A DNA stretch of 53,484 nt from Acidobacteriota bacterium (GCA_016208495.1 JACQXX010000082.1:1-53484); one strand, 5' to 3'; positions 9,636 through 17,757 are shown, numbered from the stretch's first letter. Notes: generated by a model from the sequence alone, not told the origin. Made by a program: numbers and translations.

Positions 9636-9746
9636 ATGGAACGGACGATATTGATTCTCATCGGCGGACGAAGCGCAATTCCAGCCATGATGAGGACATT
9701 ACAATTTTCGCAGACGTTGGCAAGGAGTTCTCATGATTGTAATTAA
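9636..9746 (+). pseudogene. 36-codon stub resembling the N-terminus of a Card1/Can2-type CARF effector
   Basis: A short frame starts 12 nt after cas6 with a GGGAGAAA ribosome site, and encodes MERTILILIGGRSAIPAMM followed by 17 more residues. The spacing TIL-x-x-x-x-x-x-x-x-IP matches the first strand, loop and helix of Card1/Can2-like CARF proteins as I remember them (TILVNLVSEQTIPNV in Treponema Card1). The frame stops at 9746, 14 nt inside csx15, and no CARF or nuclease continuation is seen in any frame. My reading is that an internal deletion removed nearly the whole effector up to the csx15 ribosome site. It could instead be a coupled leader peptide. The identification rests on about 20 residues. 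Confidence 0.5.
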
Positions 9747-10113
9747 CTTTTCCCACCCGCTTACCCCAACCCAGATAACTGCCATTGAAAATCTGGCGGG
9801 CAATGTGATTCAAGAAGTCATACAAATCAAAACGCAACTTGATCCTCAACAACCATTTGGCGAGCAAGTGAAACCCCTGATTGAATCTATCCCGTTTCTT
9901 TCCCAGCAGTGGCAAACCGAAGCCATTTTGATCAATCTGCCGAGTTTTAGCCCGATTGCGGCGCTGGTTCTGGCTGCACTGCACGGCAGGATGGGATATT
10001 TCCCGGCGGTTGTGCGACTTCGACCAATTGAAGGCAAAGTTCCGCCTCAGTTCGAAGTTGCTGAAATCCTCAATTTGCAGGCCATCCGTGATTCAGCCCG
10101 TTCTGACCGATAA
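9733..10113 (+). CDS. csx15: Csx15 family CRISPR-associated protein (putative ring nuclease)
   Basis: A 126-residue protein beginning MIVINFSHPLTPTQ, the characteristic start of Csx15, followed by a short alpha/beta domain with LINLPSFSPIAALVLAALHG and FPAVVRLRP. Csx15 sits beside type III CRISPR loci and has been proposed to degrade cyclic oligoadenylate second messengers. The ATG at 9733 has AAGGAG five nt upstream and lies inside the tail of the CARF-like stub. Length and both ends look normal for the family. I cannot assign catalytic residues by eye. Together with cas6 and csx3 it indicates a former or dispersed type III CRISPR locus. Confidence 0.8.
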   Translation: MIVINFSHPLTPTQITAIENLAGNVIQEVIQIKTQLDPQQPFGEQVKPLIESIPFLSQQWQTEAILINLPSFSPIAALVLAALHGRMGYFPAVVRLRPIEGKVPPQFEVAEILNLQAIRDSARSDR

Positions 10114-10326
10114 TGACGGCTTCAGTTTCGGTATCCGCCTGACCATCCGCATCTGGAATAGATTGGTTTTGACAGTCCAAAGTTCATCCTTTAAAGTAGC
10201 CAGACCTTCGTTCACTTTCCAATCCCGCCAACCTGAGCCATGGTCAAAACGGTGAAAGGTTCGCACAATTCCTGTAAACTTTGAAAACAGATGTTTTATG
10301 TTTGATGGTGTCCAACGAGTAACTGT
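10093..10326 (-). other. Unexplained open stretch, possible gene remnant
   Basis: On the minus strand a frame is open from a stop just beyond 10326 down to a TGA at 10093-10095, with protein-like content (SKFTGIVRTFHRFDHGSGW, DELWTVKTNLFQM) but no suitable start codon. It may be the tail of a disrupted gene, or chance. It overlaps the last 21 nt of csx15. I do not recognise a family. No plus-strand gene is credible between 10114 and 10360. Confidence 0.25.
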
Positions 10327-10360
10327 TTAGAACCAGGCCGATCCTGTACCTTTTCATTGT

Positions 10361-10388
10361 CACTTAGACGTGCTGCAGTGCGGATTGG
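10361..10388 (+). repeat. 28-bp direct repeat, copy 1
   Basis: This exact 28-bp sequence (beginning CACTTAGACGTGCTGCAGTG) recurs at 10737-10764. The two copies bracket the large palindromic element 10428-10707. The flanking bases differ, so the identity ends sharply at 28 bp. It may be an unusually long target duplication. Confidence 0.85.
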
Positions 10389-10427
10389 AACAAATTGTTC
10401 ACTTTCTGGGAGGGGTGGCCCTTTCAA

Positions 10428-10707
10428 GTGTAGATTTTTGGTTTGCACCTCGAAGAGTTGCCGTTCGGATAGCCGGTCGGTTGGCCGCTTTGGGCCTACC
10501 ACCGGATCCGGTGGCCGATTCTTTTTCCCCGCGCGAGCCGCGCCCCACAGGGGCGCGGCTCGCGCGGGGGGGTAGGGAAACGACCCTTTCCCGGTGGTAG
10601 CTCACAAAGCCTCGCAACCGACCGGCTATCCGAACGGCAGCCCTTCGGGATGCTCAAAACAGTTTTCATCGCCTCGTCCCAGCCGGAGTTCATTAAAAAA
10701 TCTACAC
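10428..10707. repeat. Large nested palindromic element between csx15 and csx3
   Basis: Three pairs of inverted arms are nested around one centre: GTGTAGATTTTT at 10428-10439 with 10696-10707; a perfect 25-bp pair at 10459-10483 and 10615-10639 (TGCCGTTCGGATAGCCGGTC, then GGTTG); and a perfect 20-bp stem CCCCGCGCGAGCCGCGCCCC at 10527-10546 with 10550-10569 around an ACA loop. A smaller palindrome CCACCGGATCCGGTGG lies at 10499-10514. The sections between arms are only partly complementary. It is non-coding, since both strands show the same arginine/glycine-rich low-complexity frames. It looks like a mobile palindromic unit inserted into the CRISPR accessory operon. Confidence 0.8.
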
Positions 10708-10736
10708 GTGAAGAAGGGGCGGCCCTGCTGGTCGGC

Positions 10737-10764
10737 CACTTAGACGTGCTGCAGTGCGGATTGG
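10737..10764 (+). repeat. 28-bp direct repeat, copy 2
   Basis: An exact repeat of 10361-10388, 36 nt upstream of the csx3 start codon. If one copy plus the palindromic unit is removed, csx15 and csx3 come within about 310 bp of each other. Confidence 0.85.
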
Positions 10765-10800
10765 GAATACCCAAGGCAACTCATTTTAAGAGAAAAAGTT

Positions 10801-11766
10801 ATGGGGAATCTAAATCTTCAGTTTATTCAAACGGATCAAAACTTTCAGATCCTTGATTTTTACGTTGATGGCAACCTGACGCTGGACCCAGGAACCCTGG
10901 CTGAGGTTCAGCTTCCCAGTGGGGCTAATCTGGATAAAGGGCTGGTCATCAATGGGAAAGGGCCAGTCTGGCTCTATGCTCGTTTAGCAGGTCTTTGTCA
11001 GGATTTTCCCTGGGTTGGGACGTTTGACCCTCGGTTTGGATCACTCATTGTCCTATCCAGAATCCCGGAAATGCAGGTTGGAACCATGATTCCGGCAAAC
11101 CAGATAACCCTTTATTTGACAACCCGGAAGTCTGACGCCTCACCCGTTGTCGGGGCGCAAGTCACCGTGAGCAGCAAAGTGATTGCCTTTGTTGGTCCTC
11201 CACATAGCGGCAAATCAGTTTTGGCGTATTTGGTGCAAGATCGTCTCAAACAATTGATGGGGGCAGACTATGGCACTGACTTTTTCCTGATAGTCGCTTG
11301 TCCCGATGGAGAAGGAATTTGGAGCCAGGAATCTTTGCCCGAAGTGGTGAGCATCATCCGGCACAAAGGAACTTTTGACCAGGATTTTATCGAAAAAACC
11401 AGGGTGTCGTTGGAAGGTTTGAAAGCTCAAAAAAGGCTGGTGTTTGTTGATTGTGGCGGGAAAATCAAAAGGGACATTCAAGCGTTTCTCAATTTATGTA
11501 CTCACGCGATCATTGTTGCCGCAAAAGACAAACCTCACGCCAGTTGTGAATGGCGCGGCGCCTGTCTGGCAAGTGGTGTGGAAATTGTGGCCGAGGTCGA
11601 GTCGGTGCTTGAACCTGAAGAAACCGTTTTGGAGAGTTCTCCGCTCAAAATTCGCTTTGGACCGCTTGAGCGAAACCGGACTGAGGTCGTGGTTCCCGAT
11701 AAACTGATGGCTGCCATTCTGGCTGGAACAAAGTGGGAAGCCGCTTCATTCTCTTCGCAGTTTTAG
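10801..11766 (+). CDS. csx3: Csx3 (Crn3-like) fused to a P-loop ATPase domain; catalytic histidine apparently lost
   Basis: Residues 1-105 of 321 are a Csx3 domain with KGLVINGKGPVWLYARLAG and WVGTFDPRFG. Csx3/Crn3 is a ring nuclease cleaving cyclic tetra-adenylate made by type III CRISPR. Residues about 125-315 form a P-loop domain: FVGPPHSGKSVLAYLV (Walker A, 130-145) and RLVFVDCGG (possible Walker B). Csx3-ATPase fusions are known, notably in cyanobacteria. Aligned with my recollection of Archaeoglobus Csx3 (His60, Asp69, Arg71), the Asp (76) and Arg (78) are kept, but the His60 position is Gln67 and the neighbouring His57 position is Gly64. The protein may therefore bind rather than cut cA4. 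The start ATG has AAGAGA upstream. Confidence 0.82.
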   Translation: MGNLNLQFIQTDQNFQILDFYVDGNLTLDPGTLAEVQLPSGANLDKGLVINGKGPVWLYARLAGLCQDFPWVGTFDPRFGSLIVLSRIPEMQVGTMIPANQITLYLTTRKSDASPVVGAQVTVSSKVIAFVGPPHSGKSVLAYLVQDRLKQLMGADYGTDFFLIVACPDGEGIWSQESLPEVVSIIRHKGTFDQDFIEKTRVSLEGLKAQKRLVFVDCGGKIKRDIQAFLNLCTHAIIVAAKDKPHASCEWRGACLASGVEIVAEVESVLEPEETVLESSPLKIRFGPLERNRTEVVVPDKLMAAILAGTKWEAASFSSQF

Positions 11767-11825
11767 AAGCCCTTCTCTTCTTGTGCTTAAAGTATTCTAC
11801 CTGATTTCACAGGTGGAATTATTCC

Positions 11826-12386
11826 CTAATCAAAAATCGTTGAAAAGTTGATTTCGACCGGAAACCCAGCTATCGAGGTGAGTTTAGTGGTGGCCGTATA
11901 CGTTTCCTGGACGTCGTACCTCCCAGCTTTTGGCTGCTGGTAAGCCAGGATTTTCTCAGCCGTCAAATCAACAATCCATACTTCGGGAATTTCAGCCTGG
12001 GCATACATTGGCAACTTTGTGTCTCGGTCGTAACTGAGCGAAAGGTCTGAGACTTCAATGACGAGCAGCACCTCGTTCGCCTGCGGATGTTGTTCCGCAT
12101 AGAAGTCATCTTTGAACTGGAGAATTGAAAGATCAGGTTGGGGTTCGGTAAACGAATCCAGTTGAATTGGATCCTGGACACCAATAATCACTTTTCCAAG
12201 CAGTTGCCTCGAAAGCAGTGCATTAAACCGTTTGACACAGGCGGCATGCCGACTTCCAAAGGGACTCATTGAAATGACCACACCAGCAATCAGTTCTGTT
12301 CGGTCATCTTCAGTCAAGATTCCAGTTTCAACCATCCGGTGGAAATCCTGAACTGAAAACCACCTTTTTGTGGGATGTGTTGACAT
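11826..12386 (-). CDS. Uma2 family (DUF820) restriction-fold nuclease
   Basis: A 186-residue PD-(D/E)XK-fold protein with the usual Uma2 blocks: DRTELIAGVVISMSPFGSRH, VQDPIQL with EPQPDLSIL, VLLVIEVSDLSLSYDRDTK (the D...E-x-K-like core) and EVWIVDLTAEKILAY. Members are abundant in cyanobacteria, Acidobacteriota and Chloroflexota; their biological role is unsettled. The ATG at 12386 has AAAGGTGG just upstream, whereas the longer TTG-initiated frame runs into a minisatellite and is not credible. It is convergent with csx3, whose stop is 59 nt away. Confidence 0.88.
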   Translation of the reverse strand: MSTHPTKRWFSVQDFHRMVETGILTEDDRTELIAGVVISMSPFGSRHAACVKRFNALLSRQLLGKVIIGVQDPIQLDSFTEPQPDLSILQFKDDFYAEQHPQANEVLLVIEVSDLSLSYDRDTKLPMYAQAEIPEVWIVDLTAEKILAYQQPKAGRYDVQETYTATTKLTSIAGFPVEINFSTIFD

Positions 12387-12400
12387 ATAAACCACCTTTC

Positions 12401-12470
12401 TGGGGCTGAAAAACCCAGGGCTCAGGGCTTGGGGCTGAAGAAAACGGGCTGAAGAAGTCGGGCTGAAGAA
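12401..12470. repeat. GGGCTTGGGGCTGAAGA minisatellite, copy 1
   Basis: Short imperfect repeats of GGGCT(T/C)GGGGCTGAAGAA occur just upstream of the Uma2 gene. Longer versions with inverted arms lie at 39351-39567 and 41975-42150. Confidence 0.7.
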
Positions 12471-12565
12471 TAAACTTTTCGAAAAGCGCCAAGCACCAGG
12501 AACCAAGCACTAAACCACCAACCACCAACCACTAACCACTAACCACTTTCTTCATTCTTCATTCT

Positions 12566-14665
12566 CTAGCCGCTTACACCTTTGGCCATGACCGGAATTT
12601 TGGCCAGCTTTTCAGATGCGTCTACCTGCATGCGGGCAAATCCTTCGGGGTCCTTTCGCCAGGTTTCAGCCAAGTCCTGTTTTTTCGCGATGTCTTCATC
12701 CGTGATGTATTTTCCGAATGATCGCAATCCGGCCAATTGATATCCATGCTTTTTGAAGAGCCGGTAGATTTCCTTCACCCGGTCTATCGTGATGTTGCGC
12801 CCGAGCGTGTAGTCTTCAAACCGACCTTCCATTGCCAAAAGCGAAGTTTCCGCCAGACAGGCATAGGCCGTTTTCGGCGGAAGCCCGATGTTATAGCCAA
12901 AATCAATATCACCTGGGATCAAAACTTCTCCACTTTCAATGACCAAAACATCTGGCCTGAGCGCGCCTTCCTTTTTATTGATATCGGGCGGGCGGGCGAC
13001 GTCACAAATCACGGCGCCAGGTTTGCATTTCGTGATATCCACAATTCGTTGTCCAAAGGCTGACGTTGCCGTCACGATCAAATCACATTCTGGGAGGAGT
13101 TCATCCGGACGTGTGGCAATCGCGACTTTGGCTTCCGGGGTTTCTTCCAGGATCGAGCGTTTTAAGTCAATCAGGCGCTCGGGTTCGATAGAGACCAGCA
13201 CCACGTCATGAATTGCCTGGGCCAGGAGTCGTGAACACACCGAACCAATTGAACCGGTTGCGCCAATGATCATGGCTTTGCCACGGGTTAGATCTTTCAT
13301 GCCCATCTTGATGACGGCTTGTTTGGCCGCTTCGAGCGTCGCCGCCACGGTCAGGCTGTTTCCACTGGTGATGGCAATATCGGCTTCGTGCGCCACGGTC
13401 ATTCCAGCATCGCCGACCACGCTGGTAAAGGCCCCCAATCCCATAATGCGTGCCCCCAGTCGTTCGGCCATGCGGGCCGCCCGGTTGAGTTGTTTGTAGG
13501 TAAATCGGGGATCCATGCGCATCATTCGCCGAGGGGTGGCACACAGGGTAATCAAAAACCCTTCAATGCGTTGGCCGGTCGTAGGTGAAACCCCACCAGT
13601 AACTCGGGAGAGATAAATTGGTGGAAGGTACGACCCCACCATTTCGACCAGCCAATCAGGAAAGAACCTCGTCCAGGTAAAACGTGGGTCAGCGTTGAGA
13701 AAACTGACGTCAAGTGGGTGAATCACAAACGCAAATCGGTTGATTCCAGCTTCGTCTGGCTGGAGGTACTGAATTGACGGCGTCCATTGAATTTCAGCCA
13801 TCAGGTCCAGATAGGTATTTTCATCCAACGGGGAATCTTTTTTGGTGCGCAACGAAGCCAGGACGGCTTCCAGCGTTGCCGCCGACCAGCAGCCGAGTGC
13901 GTCATTTTTTGAAAGCGAAGGCATCAGAGTCACAACGATTGAAACCCCACGTTCGCGCAACTCTTCGATTTGGTTGGGCGAGGCGTTTTCAACCACAACA
14001 GTCTTGCGCTTCAGTGTTTTGGGAGCATAGCGAAGGATGGCGCCGATGTCGCCGGCAATCACTTCAGCCCAATCGAAAATTTGGGTTGTCCGTTTCGCGT
14101 GAGGTTCGCCAGGGGAAGGTTGCAACCGACGAAAGGGAGCGTCTTTTAATTGATCAAGTGTGGTTGGCGCCGCCTGTTCGAGCGTGTATTTTGCTCCGAC
14201 ACCAGGAAGTGCCGGAAGATTAAAATACATGATCGGGTCGCCATAACGAAGTTCCGAACCGCTCCGCCCCAGTGCATGAGCCAGGCCCGTGTGATTTAAT
14301 CCAGGAAACATCAATATTCGCTTATAACTGAAAATTCCCGGTTGCGCCCGATTGGCCAGAATTACCCCCCACCGTTCCAATCCTGAACGCACGCCGTGGC
14401 CATCAACGACTGGGGTTTGCGTTGCGGCTTTGGCCAGGCGGGTCCCTGACGAATGTGGTTGGCGAGCCGAGCCCAGTTCCAGTGTGGCCGGCATGCCTTC
14501 GAGGGCAATGGCATCAACTTTCCCATCAAACTGGGAGATCAATGCCTGGACTTTTTCTGGATCACCTTCCGAACCGATTCGTTCAATTTCAATTGTTTCT
14601 CCAAGAAATTCGATGGTTTCCTGGCGGTGTTCCTGATTGGTGTGGATGACGAGGATCTTTTTCAT
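12566..14665 (-). CDS. Long acyl-ACP-reductase-like NAD(P)-binding protein
   Basis: A 699-residue protein. The C-terminal half (about 330-690) resembles cyanobacterial long-chain acyl-ACP reductase (AAR): [35 protein letters not shown], the Rossmann loop GATGSIG (468-474) and [13 protein letters not shown]. In the last motif Cys603 aligns with the cysteine that forms the acyl-enzyme thioester in Synechococcus AAR. The N-terminal 300 residues ([20 protein letters not shown] onward) are a separate domain I do not recognise; AAR itself is about 340 residues. A fatty-aldehyde-producing reductase is plausible, but no aldehyde deformylating oxygenase is nearby. I chose the ATG at 14665 over an upstream in-frame TTG at 14713; its ribosome site is weak. 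Confidence 0.72.
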   Translation of the reverse strand: MKKILVIHTNQEHRQETIEFLGETIEIERIGSEGDPEKVQALISQFDGKVDAIALEGMPATLELGSARQPHSSGTRLAKAATQTPVVDGHGVRSGLERWGVILANRAQPGIFSYKRILMFPGLNHTGLAHALGRSGSELRYGDPIMYFNLPALPGVGAKYTLEQAAPTTLDQLKDAPFRRLQPSPGEPHAKRTTQIFDWAEVIAGDIGAILRYAPKTLKRKTVVVENASPNQIEELRERGVSIVVTLMPSLSKNDALGCWSAATLEAVLASLRTKKDSPLDENTYLDLMAEIQWTPSIQYLQPDEAGINRFAFVIHPLDVSFLNADPRFTWTRFFPDWLVEMVGSYLPPIYLSRVTGGVSPTTGQRIEGFLITLCATPRRMMRMDPRFTYKQLNRAARMAERLGARIMGLGAFTSVVGDAGMTVAHEADIAITSGNSLTVAATLEAAKQAVIKMGMKDLTRGKAMIIGATGSIGSVCSRLLAQAIHDVVLVSIEPERLIDLKRSILEETPEAKVAIATRPDELLPECDLIVTATSAFGQRIVDITKCKPGAVICDVARPPDINKKEGALRPDVLVIESGEVLIPGDIDFGYNIGLPPKTAYACLAETSLLAMEGRFEDYTLGRNITIDRVKEIYRLFKKHGYQLAGLRSFGKYITDEDIAKKQDLAETWRKDPEGFARMQVDASEKLAKIPVMAKGVSG

Positions 14666-14872
14666 GGCAGTTTTTTCACTTTGCAACTCAAAAGGTGAAG
14701 ACGTGCGGTTCAATCATTCCAGGTCTGGGGCAACCCGATTTTTTCACTTGACTATGCAGGAGACAATTTTCAGGCCACAAATCTGAGAACCCGTGAGTTT
14801 TTAGAGGATTCTCCATATATTCACCCTTCCTGTATTTTGATGAAGGTCAGAATTTTGAGGAGGTGAATCAAA

Positions 14873-15229
14873 ATGTTGGCCTCTGTCTGTTCAACTTTGT
14901 TCCGAATTCTGACTTTTCAATTTACCAAAGCTGAGATTGAAAATCCCTCATACTGGCATCTGGTAGTTGGTTTTATTTTGACGTGGGTCGTTGGGATTAG
15001 GCGATACTGGGATCATCCCAAAGCTGAATTATTACAATATTTTGGACCAGGGTCCGTGATGTATGTTTTGGTACTGGCGCTCTATCTCTATCTGGTTGTT
15101 TTGCCCGTATGGCCAGATACCTGGTCTTATCGCCAACTGCTCACATTTATTCGACTGACCTCTCCCCTGGCCATCCTATATGTGTACCAGTTGAAAAATA
15201 GTTTTCACTTGAAATGGCGCGAGCATTGA
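14873..15229 (+). CDS. Small membrane protein, unknown function
   Basis: A 118-residue protein with a strong ribosome site (GAGGAGGTG) and three hydrophobic segments: HLVVGFILTWVVGI, VMYVLVLALYLYLVVLPVW and a weaker one near the C-terminus (LTSPLAILYVYQL). Its stop overlaps the start of the next membrane gene by 16 nt, so the two are probably translated together and may once have been one gene or a pair. I do not recognise a family. Confidence 0.65.
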   Translation: MLASVCSTLFRILTFQFTKAEIENPSYWHLVVGFILTWVVGIRRYWDHPKAELLQYFGPGSVMYVLVLALYLYLVVLPVWPDTWSYRQLLTFIRLTSPLAILYVYQLKNSFHLKWREH

Positions 15230-15526
15230 ACGTCTGGTTTTTGGTGATTGTGGGTACCTGGAGCGTTGTTGCTGGTTTGATTTACTTGCGAAGATATGCG
15301 GGATTGAGGAATTTTGCGCAGTTTGCCGCAACCTTTCTCCCGCTTTCCCTTATTGTCATGGCACTGGTCAGGCTGAACCTGCTCGCTTACGGTTCATATT
15401 GAATTTCGCCGTTTCTGGTGGTGTACTATGTTCTGGCAATTGTCGGGCAGTGGAAAAAAGATCGCCTGAGAGTTCCTCCCAAACTCCCGATTTACACCAG
15501 TCGCTTCAGTCAAAGGGAATCAAGAT
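15214..15526 (+). pseudogene. Membrane protein interrupted by an in-frame TGA
   Basis: An ATG at 15214 opens a frame with two hydrophobic helices (VWFLVIVGTWSVVAGLIYL and LPLSLIVMALVRLNLLAY) that stops at TGA 15400-15402. The same frame continues for 40 codons with a third convincing membrane helix (FLVVYYVLAIVGQW) and a basic tail, ending at 15526. This looks like one three-helix protein broken by a single nonsense codon. It may alternatively be a genuine 62-residue protein ending at 15402. The methyltransferase start (15525) overlaps the end of the continued frame by two bases, consistent with an original operon. Confidence 0.5.
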
Positions 15527-16208
15527 GAAATTGTTGGACGCCAATCAATTAGAACGCTCATCGATTGTGGCCAATTCACTGATGAACCGTGAGCGAAATG
15601 TCGCCGGCACCAATAGCTACCAAAAAGACCTGCGGTTTGATGTGCTCAATTTCATCACAACCGGGCTCTCTCGGAAGTCAACGATGTCGTGGCTTGACCT
15701 GTGTTGTGGGACGGGAAAAGCCGTTCTGCAATCAGCTCAGACATTGAACGAATCTGGTTTGGCTGGAAAGGTGAGCCTGGTGGGAGTTGACCTGGTGGAT
15801 AGATTTTTCCCCAAACCTGAATCCTTTTATTTTCTGGAGCTGGTTCCGGCTTCGCTCTCGAATTGGCACCCAGTTCAGCCATTTGACCTGATTACCTGTG
15901 TGCATGGATTGCACTATATCGGGGATAAACTTGACTTGATCACCCGCGCTGTATCCTGGTTGACGACAGAGGGGGTTTTTGTTGCCAATCTGGACCTGAA
16001 CAATCTCAAACTTGACCATCGAATGTCAGCAAATCGGTTACTGGTTTCACTTTTGAAAAAACAGGGACTGCACTTTGATGCCCGCCGAAAAATCCTGACC
16101 TGTCTTGGACAAAAACAGATCAGTTTGAACCTGACATTTCTTGGCGCTGATGATCAGGCTGGCCCAAATTATACAGGGCAACCAGCGGTAAATTCCTATT
16201 ACCGGTGA
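15525..16208 (+). CDS. Class I SAM-dependent methyltransferase
   Basis: A 227-residue protein with the SAM-binding glycine motif WLDLCCGTGKAVL (about residues 53-65), an acidic strand end SLVGVDLVD, and the post-motif segment DLITCVHGLHYI. The substrate is unknown. The ATG at 15525 has AAAGGGA upstream; the longer frame upstream of it belongs to another reading frame of the membrane gene. It follows the two membrane genes closely and may share their transcript. Confidence 0.8.
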   Translation: MKLLDANQLERSSIVANSLMNRERNVAGTNSYQKDLRFDVLNFITTGLSRKSTMSWLDLCCGTGKAVLQSAQTLNESGLAGKVSLVGVDLVDRFFPKPESFYFLELVPASLSNWHPVQPFDLITCVHGLHYIGDKLDLITRAVSWLTTEGVFVANLDLNNLKLDHRMSANRLLVSLLKKQGLHFDARRKILTCLGQKQISLNLTFLGADDQAGPNYTGQPAVNSYYR

Positions 16209-16503
16209 GACGGTATTTCAAGAAAATGGGTTGAGCTTCCAGGCAGCAACTCTTTGTTAGATCGAAAATAAAGGGCTTACAGGTGTGAAAAAGCTGTAAG
16301 TTCTTTGAATTGATTCAAATAAAGAATTGCTGGCTTCCAGAAATCGCCCGTTTGAATAGGCCCTGGGTTACAAGGCTTTGCGAGCCACCTGGGAAACCTC
16401 GATCATTACCTCAAAAGATTGTGAGCAGATTGTGAGCATAGAAACCCAAATATTTCGCGTTTTGTAGCAGGTCAGAATATTTGGTTATGTAAGGAGTTCC
16501 CCT
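16209..16503. other. Intergenic spacer without a gene
   Basis: Only a short stem (CTTACAG and CTGTAAG around 16278-16302) and the AAGGAG ribosome site of the following gene are visible. Nothing else can be supported. Confidence 0.5.
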
Positions 16504-17757
16504 ATGTCCCAACCGTTGAGAGAAAGTCAAAAAATGAGGCACTGTGTAAGAATTTTTATTTGCCTGGGTTTTGTTATTTTATTTTGTACCAATAGCTGGG
16601 CAATGCAAAAAAGGGAATGGCCATCAGTTATTGGCGTGAAATACCAATCAGCTACACATTCAGAGACCAAAAGTGAATCATCCGGAAAAAATGCCTTCCA
16701 AAAGCCGATTTTCATTTCAGGTACTGGGTCTGCAACAACCATCTTAACTGTTGATTATAACCAGGATGGAGTAACCGACCTGATTGAGAGAGCAGGGAAT
16801 GTAATTACAATTCACCTGGCAAACAGCGATGGCTCTTTTTCAGACAATAAGGTTTATCAGTTAAATCTGGAAGAATTTTTCGCCACTAATGAAAGTCTTC
16901 CATTACTGGCAGCGGCTGATTTGGACAATAACCAGACGCTCGAACTGATACTTCCCGTACCTGGTACTTTCGTCGTGATATTCAATTCTGGGTTTAAGGA
17001 AGATACCGGTTATATTTTTACCCTTCGTGTAAGTCCTTCAACTTCCTCTCCTAATTCTATTGAAACAACTGATTTTGATAATGATGGAGACATTGATATT
17101 GTATTGGCAGATGAGATGGCCAACCTGGTGCTGGTATTGTTCAATAATGGAGCTGGTATATTTGGAAGAAGCATGACCTTTGAGACTGGATTGAAACCAA
17201 AAAAGGTGGCCATTGATGATCTCAATTCAGATGGAACCAAAGACCTGGTGATTGCCAATGTGGGCAGTAATTCTATAAGTGTTGTTCTGGGAGGTGAGAC
17301 ATTGGCAACCGTAAGCTCAATTTCCCTTCCAATGTCACCAGAAACCGTTATCATCAACGACTTGAATGGCGACAACAACCTGGATGTGATGGTTGCGTCA
17401 CAAGGTCCCTTCGGCAAATTTGGAATTTTATTTGGTGATGGAAATGGTGAATTTAATCTGGTTTTAAGCTCAGTTGATCTGCCACCAGTCGGCGGGGCTG
17501 TCAGTGGTAATTTTGTGGGCGACCAAAAGCCAGAAATTATCTTTACCCATCCCGAGAGTAAAAAGTTGACGCTGGTTACTTTTTCAGAGTCCGGGATAGA
17601 GGCATCAAGCCTTCAATTTGAAGGTGTTAAGTCACCGATTTTGTTGGAAACGGATGACCTGAATCGGGATGGATTCCCGGACTTAATTCTGGCAACCAAA
17701 AATAAGAAGAAATCAATCGTGATTCTTCTCAATGCTGGTACGACAAAAGGCGAGTAA
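16504..17757 (+). CDS. Secreted FG-GAP/VCBS repeat protein
   Basis: A 417-residue protein with a signal peptide (hydrophobic IFICLGFVILFCTNSWA, residues about 18-34) followed by a beta-propeller made of FG-GAP/VCBS repeats. Calcium-type loops recur: DYNQDGVTDLI, DFDNDGDIDIV, DLNSDGTKDLV, DLNGDNNLDVM and DLNRDGFPDLI. Such proteins are exported and usually bind glycans or surfaces; no enzymatic motif is seen. The start is supported by AAGGAG seven nt upstream. A MITE begins immediately after the stop codon. Confidence 0.88.
   Translation: MSQPLRESQKMRHCVRIFICLGFVILFCTNSWAMQKREWPSVIGVKYQSATHSETKSESSGKNAFQKPIFISGTGSATTILTVDYNQDGVTDLIERAGNVITIHLANSDGSFSDNKVYQLNLEEFFATNESLPLLAAADLDNNQTLELILPVPGTFVVIFNSGFKEDTGYIFTLRVSPSTSSPNSIETTDFDNDGDIDIVLADEMANLVLVLFNNGAGIFGRSMTFETGLKPKKVAIDDLNSDGTKDLVIANVGSNSISVVLGGETLATVSSISLPMSPETVIINDLNGDNNLDVMVASQGPFGKFGILFGDGNGEFNLVLSSVDLPPVGGAVSGNFVGDQKPEIIFTHPESKKLTLVTFSESGIEASSLQFEGVKSPILLETDDLNRDGFPDLILATKNKKKSIVILLNAGTTKGE

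Noticed and set aside
10361-10764. CRISPR array based on the two 28-bp repeats next to cas genes
   Set aside because: Only two copies exist and they are 348 bp apart with a palindrome between them, not spacer-sized unique sequence.
10370-10774. Several open frames on both strands rich in Arg, Ser and Pro
   Set aside because: They are readings of the GC-rich palindromic element and mirror each other across strands.
12387-12506. N-terminal extension of the Uma2 gene from a TTG codon
   Set aside because: It passes through a minisatellite, while the ATG at 12386 has a good ribosome site and matches family length.
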